A stretch of DNA of 22,500 nt from Glandiceps talaboti (GCF_964340395.1 NC_135557.1:24548875-24571374), one strand, 5' to 3'. Positions 8,391 to 18,445 are shown, counted from the stretch's first letter. Made by a program: numbers and translations. The notes: a model not told the origin generated them from the letters alone.

Positions 8391-10541
8391 CATGTCGTAG
8401 TTCCTTGGTAGTATCTGAGGTGTATCACAACATGTCGTAGTTCCTTGGTAGTATCTGGTATATCACAGCATGTCGTAGTTCCTTGGTAGTATCTGGTATA
8501 TCACAGTATGTGGCAGTTCTTTGTTAGTATCTGAGGTATATCACAGCATGTGGCAGTTCTTTGTTAGTATCTGAGGTATATCACAACATGTCGTAGTTCC
8601 TTGGTAGTATCTGGTATATCACAGCATGTCGTAGTTCTTTAGTAGTATCTGAGGTGTATCACAGCATGTCGTAGTTCCTTGGTAGTATCTGAGGTATATC
8701 ACAACATGTCGTAGTTCTTTAGTAGTATCTGAGGTATATCACAGCATGTCGTAGTTCTTTAGCAGTATCTGAGGTATATCACAGCATGTCGTAGTTCTTT
8801 GTTAGTATCTGAGGTATATCACAACATGTCGTAGTTCTTTGTTAGTATCTGAGGTATATCACAACATGTCGTAGTTCCTTGTTAGTATCTGAGGTATATC
8901 ACAGCATGTCGTAGTTCCTTGGTAGTATCTGAGGTATATCACAGCATGTCGTAGTTCCTTGTTAGTATCTGAGGTATATCACAGCATGTCGTAGTTCCTT
9001 GTTAGTATCTGAGGTATATCACAGCATGTTGTAGTTCCTTGTTAGTATCTGAGGTATATCACAACATGTCGTAGTTCCTTAGTAGTATCCGAGGTATATC
9101 ACAGCATGTCGTAGTTCCTTGTTAGTATCTGAGGTGTATCACAACATGTCGTAGTTCCTTGTTAGTATCTGAGGTATATCACAACATGTTGTAGTTCCTT
9201 GTTAGTATCTGAGGTATATCACAACATGTCGTAGTTCCTTGTTAGTATCTGAGGTATATCACAGCATGTTGTAGTTCCTTGTTAGTATCTGAGGTATATC
9301 ACAACATGTCGTAGTTCCTTAGTAGTATCTGAGGTATATCACAGCATGTCGTAGTTCCTTGTTAGTATCTGAGGTATATCACAACATGTCGTAGTTCCTT
9401 AGTAGTATCTGAGGTATATCACAGCATGTCGTAGTTCCTTGTTAGTATCTGAGGTATATCACAACATGTCGTAGTTCCTTGGTAGTATCTGGTATATCAC
9501 AACATGTCGTAGTTCCTTGGTAGTATCTGAGTTATATCACAGCATGTCGTAGTTCCTTAGCAGTATCTGAGGTATATCACAACATGTCGTAGTTCCTTAG
9601 TAGTATCTGAGGTATATCACAACATGTCGTAGTTCCTTGGTAGTATCTGAGGTTTATCACAGCATGTCGTAGTTCCTTAGTAGTATCTGAGGTATATCAC
9701 AACATGTCGTAGTTCCTTGGTAGTATCTGAGGTATATCACAGCATGTCGTAGTTCCTTAGTAGTATCTGAGGTGTATCACAGCATGTCGTAGTTCCTTGG
9801 TAGTATCTGAGGTATATCACAGCATGTCGTAGTTCCTTGGTAGTATCTGAGGTATATCACAACATGTCGTAGTTCCTTAGTAGTATCTGAGGTATATCAC
9901 AGCATGTCGTAGTTCCTTGGTAGTATCTGAGGTATATCACAGCATGTCGTAGTTCCTTAGTAGTATCTGAGGTATATCACAGCATGTCGTAGTTCCTTGG
10001 TAGTATCTGAGGTATATCACAGCATGTCGTAGTTCCTTAGTAGTATCTGAGGTATATCACAGCATGTCGTAGTTCCTTGGTAGTATCTGAGGTATATCAC
10101 AACATGTCGTAGTTCCTTGGTAGTATCTGAGGTATATCACAACATGTCGTAGTTCTTTAGTAGTATCTGAGGTGTATCACAACATGTCGTAGTTCTTTAG
10201 TAGTATCTGAGGTTTATCACAACATGTCGTAGTTCCTTAGCAGTATCTGAGTTATATCACAGCATGTCGTAGTTCCTTGGTAGTATCTGAGGTGTATCAC
10301 AACATGTCGTAGTTCCTTAGCAGTATCTGAGTTATATCACAGCATGTCGTAGTTCCTTAGCAGTATCTGAGGTATATCACAACATGTCGTAGTTCCTTAG
10401 TAGTATCTGAGGTATATCACAACATGTCGTAGTTCCTTGGTAGTATCTGAGGTATATCACAGCATGTCGTAGTTCCTTGTTAGTATCTGAGGTATATCAC
10501 AGCATGTCGTAGTTCCTTGGTAGTATCTGAGGTATATCACA
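8391..10541. repeat. 40-bp minisatellite, about 54 copies
   Basis: The unit runs from CATGTCGTAGTTCCTT through GGTAGTATCTGAGG to TATATCACAA. Variable sites are the base group after TTCCTT (GG, AG or GT), CC/CT before it, ACAAC/ACAGC at the junction, and a missing GA in a few units. Variants are grouped: GT types dominate about 8780-9460, and AG/GG types alternate about 9660-10080. The unit is not a multiple of three and no long frame stays open, so it is not coding. Confidence 0.95.
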
Positions 10542-11635
10542 GTGTTTGTAGGAAGGTGATATGCAAATGCGAACATTTTTTCCTTTTTTATCATCAATTT
10601 GAACAGCAGATTGGTTAGACACATTTCACAATTTTTCAAATATTTTCTTGCCTATCTCAGAATAATGAAAATCAATATGTAATAGTATGTAGTACTATGC
10701 CATGCGTTTACTTTAACAAACATTCTTCCATTTCTCATTACCAAGAAATGGAATAGTGTTCACTATATAGTACGTTAAGCAAATACACAATGACATTTTG
10801 AAAGATAATTCATTTTGAGATGAATGACGTGATTTTGATACAGTTGCAATCATGGCATAGAATATCTAGAAAGTGGGCTTAAAAACGATTGAGGCTATTC
10901 TTACACTTTATGACATGCGGTGCCTTAAAATCTATTTGCTTGTGCAATGTATACCTATGTAGTTGTGTTTTGCGTACAAACAAATATCGCCTCGGTACTT
11001 TGTTCGAAGTAAGCTTTGCTACTTATGGCAGCAATAGATCAAGGAAACCTAAATCTACAAAGACAACAAAAGAGACCCAAGCGAGTACCCTAGGCAAAGC
11101 ATGCAACGAAATTAAAATCTCGTCATCTGACAGCATTGACATTGAATATAATGATTGAATATAACGCTTAAATCAGTGTGCCGAGATGTATTTAAACGTG
11201 ACTGCAAAGTTCATTACTGTGAGAAAGTGGCCACACCTTAAGTATGTTACATACTAAACATTTGCCTTTGGGTGTTCTTATACAATTGTACGCTAATATG
11301 CAATCTACAAATAGAGGCACATAGAGGCGTGATTTTCTTTCTGAGGGTATTTTCAAATTCGGTGAAATGAATAGGAAAGAATATTAACGAAGTTTAATAC
11401 GTAGACATTTTTTGTTTTATTTGTAAAACAGACTTTACTCCCCTTTGGAGAATTTCCTTTGAATCTCAATGCTTGCCAATATCTTGTTAAGTACTGGTTG
11501 CGCAGAAACAGATAAACGTATGAAAGGAACAAAACTGGGCACACTACATCGATTATAGATACTTGTGTTTGACGAGTTGATTACATCGCTTATCACTACA
11601 CTTCAAAGCGCTGCAAACAGTTGAAGTTGGGGAAA
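10542..11635. other. Region upstream of gene A
   Basis: Open frames at 10889-11158 (+) and 11353-11544 (-) have no recognisable domain. No TATA box is evident close to the gene A start. The last 30 or so bases before the ATG resemble the gene B leader (AAACAG, then a purine-rich stretch, then AAAATGGACAACAAAGT). Confidence 0.45.
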
Positions 11636-11689
11636 ATGGACAACAAAGTAGAACCTGTCGGAGACATTGACGATTCTGTCGTAAAAGAC
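11636..11689 (+). CDS. Gene A exon 1: cytoplasmic tail
   Basis: Eighteen codons, [18 protein letters not shown], followed by the donor GTGAGC in phase 0. The ATG lies in GGAAAATGG, a good Kozak context (A at -3, G at +4). The start is supported by gene B, whose first exon begins with the same five residues and also ends in phase 0 after an acidic residue. No ITAM- or ITIM-type tyrosine motif is present. Confidence 0.75.
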
Positions 11690-14398
11690 GTGAGCTATAA
11701 TTGCTAGAGTTTATAATTTTTGGGTCCACCATGTACCGCTAATCGGTTTGAAACTGTCACGTTGAGTTTCTTTTTCTTTCTTTCTACGATACTAATTTTT
11801 TTCTGCTTGATATTTTAGCTGTGTGACTAATTGTAGATAAGCTGATCACATCTCACACAGCAGTTTCTTGATATTCAAAAACATAATTCGGAATTATAAT
11901 GCATACCTAGATTGGGGTGTACTGTGATTACCCGTCTGTATTGCCTTTTCGCAACTGTTCTTATCGTCACAATCTTCCTTAACACATGTTTGGTTAGTAA
12001 TTATAACATACATTGACAATTTGCCACAGTTGCGTTGGATTTACAAATATTACAGTGGTGCCAGTAGTGAGAAATGTACGTAAATTGTTTTAATTTACAG
12101 CGATTTAATACCTCGTCCAATACCAAACACTGTAATATTCGTAGGTTTTTAGACTTAAACAGTATCCATCATGCATGGAAATGTATCAGGAGTAAAGTTA
12201 TAGAGGAACAAATGTTTGCTTTTTAAGTCAAAGACTATGCTTCAAACACTGCGGTATGTTTGATTACATATGTCTTCTCATTACCACACTATATTTTACT
12301 TAAAAAGGCAACGGCCGAAAAGAGAAGAAAACGGAAACGTAACTTGGCACTCGTCATAGGTGGTTTAATTAGTTCAGCTGTATTATTGGCCATTATCTCT
12401 ACGTCTGTTGTTACTACTGTGGGATCCGAAGGGAATCACGATGAACAAGTTCCAAACACCGCAGGTAGGATATAGTATCTAACTTCACAAAATGCATCTT
12501 GTCGTTATATTTGTAACAAGCTGAGTTTATACGTGCTGAGAGGTAGTGGTAACCACATATTAAAAGGTACTCGTATTGCTGTATTTACTGAAGCACAATA
12601 ATCAATACTTTCAATTGACTGAACTCAAGCCTGGTATTAAGATATCATTTATAAACGATCTGATGGCGTAATTTATCATACGTATAAAAATGTTCAGGAA
12701 CTTTCTACTATGAAACCAACTGTTCTAACCATGCCAAAAGACAACCGTAATCTTATAGAAGTAGGCACTAACCTTAATATTAAACAAGAATGTGACTGTG
12801 TTTGAGTATTTTCACTTGAGTAAAAAGTTTATCAATCCAGCTTATACCACCTTATTCAAATCAATTACAAGCTACAAAAATCACCGAGGATTACACATAA
12901 AAGTATATATAAAATACTTATTTCCAATGTGGTCCTCATAGAGAAATTCAGAACGTCAGCCAGACGATTAAAGGCCCGAAATGTAATCTTAGCATCATGC
13001 CTTAGTTTTATCTTATCAGTGGAGCCATACGAATCAAATGGAGTCGTTCATTTGTTTTGGAGTAGTTTTCTCTGGTTGTCTGTTTTTCTCTGAATATTTT
13101 CAATCCAAAGACAAACTAAGTCAAAATTCCCTATTTAATTCCTAATCAAATGACGAATTTAATGTATTCAGCAGCGTGTTCGACCATTTAATGCAAGCTT
13201 TCAATGTCTAAATGGGTAAGATATTAACCATGATTGTCCGCCTCGCTATAGTCAACCCAGCTTTATAAACGCGAACCTGCTGGTAGCATAGATGTTGCTC
13301 TGGTGTATAGATTAGCTGCAAAGGGTTTGTATGCTCGCCAGGAAGGAAATAGAAACCATGGAAGTAAATACCGTTGTGCTGTTATAGGTACTTTCCAGGG
13401 TAATAATTGTTTAGCTATAATATTAGTTACTAAATCAAACTATTTTCGAAACCGAAGTGCAAGATTGCATTTGAAATATTTCTCTTTTAGAAATGACATC
13501 ATCGAGTCCAGCTTCTGTAACTCCATCAGCTATAAGTAGCAAAAAAACGATGCCAGATTTTACTAGTAAAGAAGCTATGTCAGATTCGACTACTAGACAG
13601 ACAACATCCATTACCAGCACTACACAAATGATACCAGATTCGACTACTAGACAGACAACATCCATTACCAGCACTGTTGAAACAACCTTCACCACTGAAG
13701 GAAGTCAGACAACAACTCAAGGTAGGCTACGCTAATTTCTAGTTGTTAAGCGGATCACAAATCCAGTTGAACTAAATGGAATTTACTTTGAACTTTAGAT
13801 ACTTGAGAATCATTTCATGAACATGCATTGCCTAATGGCACTCGGCAGACGTGCATTGTCGGTGACCGACTGGTTAAACCACTTGCCTCTTACCACTGCT
13901 GTCTGTTCGAACCAAAAATAATAACCAAAGTTGGCTAAATAATAATCGTCAGCTCCATACAAAAACAGTCTGTAACTGATATTTCAAAGTTAGAAATATA
14001 TTTAGATCATATTAGTCACAAATTTTCATTTTTTTTGGAATTCTATTGGATAGTTCCTCTGACTTTGTCTACTATCTTCGTCATGGATTGCATACGTTAC
14101 GAGCTGTTTATGGAACCCCTTGACTGGCAGAACGCAAACCTAGCTTGTCAGTATAGTGGTGGCAATTTGGTGAAATTTGTTGATGCACAGACAGAATCGG
14201 TTGTGATTGACTGGTTCGGGTTAAAAAATCCTGGTTTACCAAGTATTTGGATAGGTCTCAGTGTTAGTGGGTCTGGAGATGGTACTGTTGTGACGAATTA
14301 TGAATGGACAGATGGTACGTCACTAAGTCTCAACGATTATCAAAACTGGGCACCTGATAATCCAGATTGGCCTGGTCAACACTGTGTTCATTTATGGT

Positions 14399-14461
<63 letters not shown>

Positions 14462-14529
14462 TTAAAGTAATAACATAGAAGTATACACACGCACAAACAC
14501 ACATATGTGTATGTGTGTGTGTATGTATG

Positions 14530-14606
<77 letters not shown>

Positions 14607-14698
14607 ATGTATGTATGTATGTATGTATGTATGTGTGTGTGGATGTATGCATGCATGCATTCAAGCATTCATGCATGGATGGATTGATGGATGGATGG

Positions 14699-14732
<34 letters not shown>

Positions 14733-15089
14733 CGAATAGAACACTGGCTGAATCAACACAACTTTCTAGTTCAAATTTCTACATTTCATCGTCTTGCCCA
14801 GAAAATACCTTCTAACATTGCTGCATTTTGTCAGTTTTAAGAATAGAATACAAAAATAAAATGTGAAAATATTGATAATAAAGGTTTTTGCCTCATTAGA
14901 CGATGGAATATAGCAGATTTAGTAAAATTACAAAGGTTTTTGTTGGGTCACAAAGTAAAGTGTAACAATTTTATAGGACGACTTATATGTAAATTTCATT
15001 TTACACTTTAAGGGACACCGCATTGTTTACATGGGACAATGACTTTTGTGATCGTGAAAAACTCTACATCTGTGAGACTTATCTGGAAG
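11636..15089 (+). CDS. Gene A: type II membrane C-type lectin-like receptor
   Basis: Five exons join without frame conflict: 11636-11689, 12308-12464, 13491-13721, 14054-14396 and 15013-15089 (phases 0, 1, 1, 2, then 1), giving about 287 residues before a terminal exon. Order of parts: an acidic cytoplasmic tail starting MDNKV; a basic cluster (KRRKRKR, 23-29); one membrane segment (31-56), with the positive side inward as in a type II signal anchor; a Thr/Ser-rich stalk (72-147), likely O-glycosylated; and a C-type lectin-like domain (about 160-285). The four core cysteines are Cys179, Cys258, Cys274 and Cys282, with WIGL, NPD (250-252) and WDND (269-272). The family binds sugars or proteins at the cell surface, often calcium-dependent. 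Carbohydrate binding is inferred only, since the usual EPN or QPD is replaced. Gene B is its tandem paralogue. The last exon is unresolved. Confidence 0.85.
12308..12464 (+). CDS. Gene A exon 2: basic anchor and transmembrane segment
   Basis: The exon begins [12 protein letters not shown] after the acceptor TTAAAAAG and continues with a 26-residue hydrophobic stretch ([20 protein letters not shown] and on to TTV), then [14 protein letters not shown]. It ends in phase 1 at CAG|GTAGGA. Start and end phases equal those of gene B exon 2. The acceptor has a weak pyrimidine tract. Confidence 0.8.
12465..13490 (+). other. Gene A intron 2, including a dispersed repeat
   Basis: The intron contains the second copy of the dispersed repeat (12558-12785). 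No EGF-like exon matching that of gene B was found. The open frame at 13303-13539 has no domain and overlaps exon 3 in another frame. Confidence 0.5.
12558..12785 (+). mobile_element. Dispersed repeat, copy 2 (one minisatellite unit only)
   Basis: It opens with ATTAAAAGGTACTC and GTATTTACTG, one diverged copy of the 55-bp unit of the 2404-3285 array, and continues with TTGACTGAACTCAAGCCTGG and ATCATACGTATAAAAATG, matching the flank of that array. The same order in both copies shows a shared parent element. Confidence 0.6.
13491..13721 (+). CDS. Gene A exon 3: Thr/Ser-rich stalk
   Basis: A symmetric phase 1-1 exon after TCTCTTTTAG, ending CAAG|GTAGGC. It encodes about 77 residues, mostly Thr and Ser, with a tandem duplication of [28 protein letters not shown] (the second unit starts near 13634). 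It is likely an extended, O-glycosylated spacer holding the lectin domain away from the membrane. It has no cysteines. Confidence 0.8.
13860..13913 (+). mobile_element. SINE head fragment (3'-truncated copy)
   Basis: GACTGGTTAAACCACTTGCC followed by TCTTACCACTGCTGTC and TGTTCGAACC matches the start of the SINE at 157 and extends further 5' than that copy. TGTTCGAACC resembles a B box. It lies in gene A intron 3. Confidence 0.55.
14054..14396 (+). CDS. Gene A exon 4: main part of the C-type lectin-like domain
   Basis: The exon carries the first two thirds of the domain: [43 protein letters not shown] and HCVHLW. It ends in phase 2 inside the Trp codon at TATG|GTAAGG. The acceptor at 14053 (TTGGATAG) fits the incoming phase 1. 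Only one cysteine (Cys160) precedes the core set, so the extra N-terminal disulfide of long-form domains is not evident. Confidence 0.88.
14403..14459. repeat. (AT)n microsatellite
   Basis: About 28 AT dinucleotides, seven bases after the exon 4 donor of gene A. Confidence 0.95.
14505..14732. repeat. Compound (GTAT)n-(GT)n-(GTAT)n-(GGAT)n microsatellite
   Basis: Successive blocks of GTAT, GT, GTAT and ATGC/GGAT repeats in gene A intron 4. Long open frames on both strands here are simple-repeat artefacts. Confidence 0.93.
15013..15089 (+). CDS. Gene A exon 5: end of the C-type lectin-like domain
   Basis: After ACTTTAAG the exon completes Trp262 and reads [20 protein letters not shown], then ETYLE, supplying the last two core cysteines and the calcium-site-like WDND. 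It ends in phase 1 at GAAG|GTAAGC, so at least one further exon is required. Confidence 0.88.
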
Positions 15090-15190
15090 GTAAGCTATTC
15101 GACTTTAGACTAAGTAGTACGACAGTTTGCCAACTAAAACATTTTGCTGAGACACACGTTTGTTATGACCGAGACAACATTAGAAATAAT

Positions 15191-15503
<313 letters not shown>

Positions 15504-15787
15504 AATTACTTCTATTGTTGCATGGCGACTAAAAAACGTACGTGTCCCCAGCAAAGTGTTCATAGTATTTGGCAGACTGTTCATTCTACCAATGTGTAAC
15601 GTTTGTACTGATATTGTTTTATCAGTCCAATCAATGTCCCCGAAAACCAAGTTCTTAACATATTTCCAAATGTTGCCAAATAGAATCTTGTTCCTGGTCC
15701 CATTGAAATAATCAAAGATATGAGGGGCTTACCAACTTGTTGTCACGGAAACAAGCAATCGTTTATTTTTCCATATATTGGTTATAG

Positions 15788-15858
15788 AAGACGGTATTTG
15801 TGACACCCCCTGGTTTAATGTTGATATCATTTCCATCTCTAATTGTGATGATTTGTGA
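15788..15858 (+). CDS. Candidate terminal exon 1 of gene A (uncertain)
   Basis: The acceptor CCATATATTGGTTATAG is followed in the required phase 1 by EDGICDTPWF and NVDIISISNCDDL, then TGA at 15856-15858. The coding part runs into the first 55-bp minisatellite unit. If used, the array would lie in the 3' UTR, with AATAAA at about 16461 inside the alternative exon. Competes with the candidate at 16366. Confidence 0.3.
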
Positions 15859-16363
15859 CACCCCCTGTTTTAATGTTGATATTATTTCCATCTCTAATTA
15901 TGATGATTTGTGACACCCCCTGGTTTAATGTTGATATCATTTCCATCTCTAATTGTGATGATTTGTGACACCCCCTGGGTTAATGTTGATATCATTTCCA
16001 TCTCTATTTATGATGATTTGTGACACCCCCTGTTTTAATGTTGATATCATTTCCATCTCTAATTGTGATGATTTGTGACACCCCCTGGGTTAATGTTGAT
16101 ATTATTTCCATCTCTAATTGTGATGATTTGTGACACCCCCTGGTTAAATGTTGATATCATTTCCATCTCTATTTATGATGATTTGTGACACCCCCTGTTT
16201 TAATGTTGATATCATTTCCATCTCTAATTGTGATGATTTGTGACACCCCCTGGGTTAATGTTGATATTATTTCCATCTCTAATTGTGATGATTTGTGACA
16301 CCCCCTGTTTTAATGTTGATATCATTTCCATCTCTAATTATGATGATTTGTGACACCCACTGC
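15797..16363. repeat. 55-bp minisatellite, about 10 copies
   Basis: The unit runs GTGACACCCCCTGGTTTAAT, GTTGATATCATTTCCATCTC, TAATTGTGATGATTT. GTGACAC starts recur at exactly 55-base steps from 15800 to 16350. Sub-variants (CTGGTTT, CTGTTTT, CTGGGTT; ATTGTG/ATTATG/TTTATG) recur in order. It is not related by eye to the 55-bp array at 2404. Confidence 0.95.
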
Positions 16364-16365
16364 AG

Positions 16366-16493
16366 AAATAGTGGATGCGAAAACTGACATCAACTTAAAA
16401 ATACAACGTAAAACTGTTTTTCCAATGTGTAATGGCTGTACATCTGATGGAAAGAAACCAATAAACATCGGAAAACATGACTACCTTAACTAG
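16366..16493 (+). CDS. Candidate terminal exon 2 of gene A (uncertain)
   Basis: The acceptor CCCACTGCAG is followed in phase 1 by EIVDAKTDINLKIQRK, a stretch with CNGC, and a stop TAG at 16491-16493. The acceptor lies in the last, altered copy of the 55-bp minisatellite, where CCCCCTG has become CCCACTGCAG. An open frame of this length could be chance. Confidence 0.3.
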
Positions 16494-16641
16494 ATACTCA
16501 CATAATTATATGGAAAAGACCACAAACAGAAACCACAAAAAACTACCTACACCACCTATTCTAAAATTGAGCGTAAACAGAACCATATTATTTCTTTTGT
16601 TAGGCCTATTTGTAAAAATATTCATCGCATTTTAATAGCAC

Positions 16642-16732
16642 TAAACAACCACCTAGTGATATACCCCTTGGTTTTGACACGATCCACCTTTCAAAACCTT
16701 GGGGTATACCATTCCCAGGAGATGGTTTATTA
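16642..16732. mobile_element. Fold-back element, diverged short copy
   Basis: The left arm TAAACAACCACCTAGTGATA + TACCCCTTGGTTTTGAC and the right arm TCAAAACCTTGGGGTATACC + ATTCCCAGGAGATGGTTTA are imperfect reverse complements. Both arms match the larger element at 17679-17810. Confidence 0.6.
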
Positions 16733-16816
16733 CATGGTTATGAGAAGTAATGTATTGTTGGATATTCCTTATTGTAACATTATCAACACATGTTTCGTCT
16801 ACAGGATGTATGTGAA

Positions 16817-16917
16817 ATACCACCTTTTACTACAAGGAATGGTCGATAACCACTGACGTCACAATGACGACGGCCGATAACCCTTTTGCACGAGATGTAC
16901 TCCCTGTAGTAAAAAAG
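16817..16917. mobile_element. Small inverted-repeat element with TGACGTCA
   Basis: CTTTTACTACAAGGA (16824) and TCCCTGTAGTAAAAAAG (16901) form imperfect inverted arms around TGACGTCACAATGACG and a repeated CGATAACC. It resembles a short non-autonomous element. Confidence 0.4.
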
Positions 16918-17678
16918 AGAGACAAAAAACATTCGTGTGCAAACACTAGATAACACTATGTATATATGTTCATCATGGAAGCAGTAAGATTCATACACAA
17001 GTTGTCTTCTTCCACTTTTGATTGAGAAAGAAATATGTTTTGAACAAATCGCTTGTACTTCTTTAGTGTCTAACTGGATCTGACAGAACGATTCAACACG
17101 TCCATGTGTATGAGACACTAGATAGTATGAATATTTTGTATCACTGCATTACAACTTAAAAGCACAGTTCTAGCTTGTCTCCAGGATGGGGCGCCCTCAC
17201 ACATCGGCCAACCCCTTGTAGTTTAATTGATAAGCTGTGAGATAGGAAAGATGAATAATTACATGGCTGCATTACAACTTGATAGATATATTTACAGCCT
17301 GAACTTAAAAGTCATGAAAATACTGACCTCTACGTTAATGAATTGCTAGTGATTTTATCCGAATTTGTAGGCATTTAAACAAATTCATTTAAAGTGTTGT
17401 GCTTATTATAATAAGACAAAAACGGCAAATTAGCGTATATACCAACATTTAAAAAAATGTGGGATACCGTGTGTGTCTGTGTGTCTGTCTCTGACGTCAT
17501 AATGACACAACCCTTAAAGGGTTTATGAAAGTAAATGTCTTGTATTTTGCAATTGGGTGAATAAAAAGTAACATAAATAATCACACAATTGAAAGTCATC
17601 TTGTGCGAGTAATGTGACAAATGTTTTCAGACGGATGTTGATATACAAAGAGGGTGGCAATAGTTATTTAAGCAATAA
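16918..17678. other. Non-coding stretch, no gene recognised
   Basis: Minus-strand open frames here (for example 16783-17118) cross the inverted repeats and show no domain. One TGACGTCATAATGAC (17492) resembles the centre of the element at 16817. A weak hairpin around ACATTT...AAATGT is near 17445. Confidence 0.4.
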
Positions 17679-17810
17679 ACCACCCCTTGGGATGGTATAC
17701 CAAGAGGTTTTGACCAGTGAACGAAATATATGCACGAGCGATAGCGAGTGCATATATTGAGTTCACTGGTCAAAACCGAGTGGAATACCATTCCCAGGGG
17801 GTGGTTTATC
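17679..17810. mobile_element. Fold-back element, long-armed copy
   Basis: Arms of about 62-66 bases (ends AATAAACCACCCCTTGGGAT and TTCCCAGGGGGTGGTTTAT) meet at a tiny loop near 17742 (GCGATAGCG). Imperfections are few, so the DNA could extrude as a near-complete hairpin. It shares its outer arm with 16642-16732 and adds an inner part with CAGTGAAC/GTTCACTG and TATATGCAC/GTGCATATA. Confidence 0.8.
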
Positions 17811-17812
17811 GC

Positions 17813-18069
17813 TATTATATTATACCAGTATATTGAAAATATCGGAAACAAGATAAGACGCAACATGTTCTGGTTTCATTTGCACGGACTACAACGTTCC
17901 TGCACGGACTACAACGTTCTAGACGAACAGTGATCATCAAAATTTGGACGCGTGCCAACTTTGCATTATCGCTCATTTTAGACGCGCTATTTCGATGTAT
18001 AGACCAATCAGATCTCAAGATTTGCGCCATCAATATACTGGTATAATATAATATATACTGGTATAATAT
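17813..18069. mobile_element. MITE-like element with 20+ bp terminal inverted repeats
   Basis: TATTATACCAGTATATTG at 17817-17835 and CAATATACTGGTATAATA at 18031-18049 are exact inverted repeats. The right end carries a second ATATACTGGTATAATAT (about 18053-18069). Inside are two tandem copies of TGCACGGACTACAACGTTC (17881 and 17901). No transposase is encoded. Confidence 0.6.
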
Positions 18070-18090
18070 GATATATAATAATAATAATAA
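18067..18090. repeat. (ATA)n microsatellite
   Basis: A short, interrupted ATA/CAATAA tract at the junction between the MITE-like element and the next dispersed repeat. Confidence 0.7.
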
Positions 18091-18099
18091 CAATAATAA

Positions 18100-18445
18100 T
18101 GTTGGCTTTTATATAGCGCTTACCCTTTTATATAACACTTTGTGCTCAAAGCCTGGCACGGATCTATAGCGGCACAACGGCCCTTTTATACTTCTGCAAC
18201 TCCCTGGGGAGATACAATCTATTGCAGCCCTTTAGAGGCGCATAGGATTAAAGCATTCATATTGCAACCTCTATCCTACCAGGTTCAAAATTATGCAGCT
18301 GGGTTGACTGAGACACAGTCGTGGTTCAAATCTTGCCCAAAGGACTTTCGCCACTCAGAAACAAACTACAGCGATGGGGCTCCAACCTGCAACCTGCAAC
18401 CTGCAGATTCCAAGGCGACCACTCTAACCATTCGCCCATCATGAC
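18100..18445. mobile_element. Interspersed repeat of the 'TTATATAGCGC' type
   Basis: It begins TTTTATATAGCGCTTACCC, has GTGCTCAAAGC, CCCTGGGGAGATAC, CAGCTGGGTTGACTGAGACA, TTGCCCAAAGGAC, and ends GATTCCAAGGCGACCACTCT + AACCATTCGCCCATC. Repeats with this order of words are, to my knowledge, common in many marine invertebrate genomes. CTGCAACCTGCAACCTGCA is a small internal duplication. The open frame across it (18142-18444) is not a gene. Confidence 0.6.

Noticed and set aside
8391-10541. Possible CRISPR-like array
   Set aside because: The units are contiguous and near-identical with no unique spacers, in animal DNA; it is a minisatellite.
10889-11158. 89-residue open frame ahead of gene A
   Set aside because: No domain, and no splice link to gene A, whose start is better supported by its paralogue.
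14388-14815. Long open frames rich in Tyr-Ile, His-Thr or Cys-Val
   Set aside because: Simple-repeat translations of AT, GT, GTAT and GGAT tracts inside gene A intron 4.
16783-17118. 111-residue minus-strand open frame
   Set aside because: It covers an inverted-repeat element, has no recognisable domain and no splice or start support.
18300-18345. Possible tRNA gene from GGTTCAAATC
   Set aside because: No A box, acceptor stem or cloverleaf could be drawn; it is part of the interspersed repeat.
18142-18444. 100-residue open frame
   Set aside because: It lies entirely inside an interspersed repeat of a common non-coding type.
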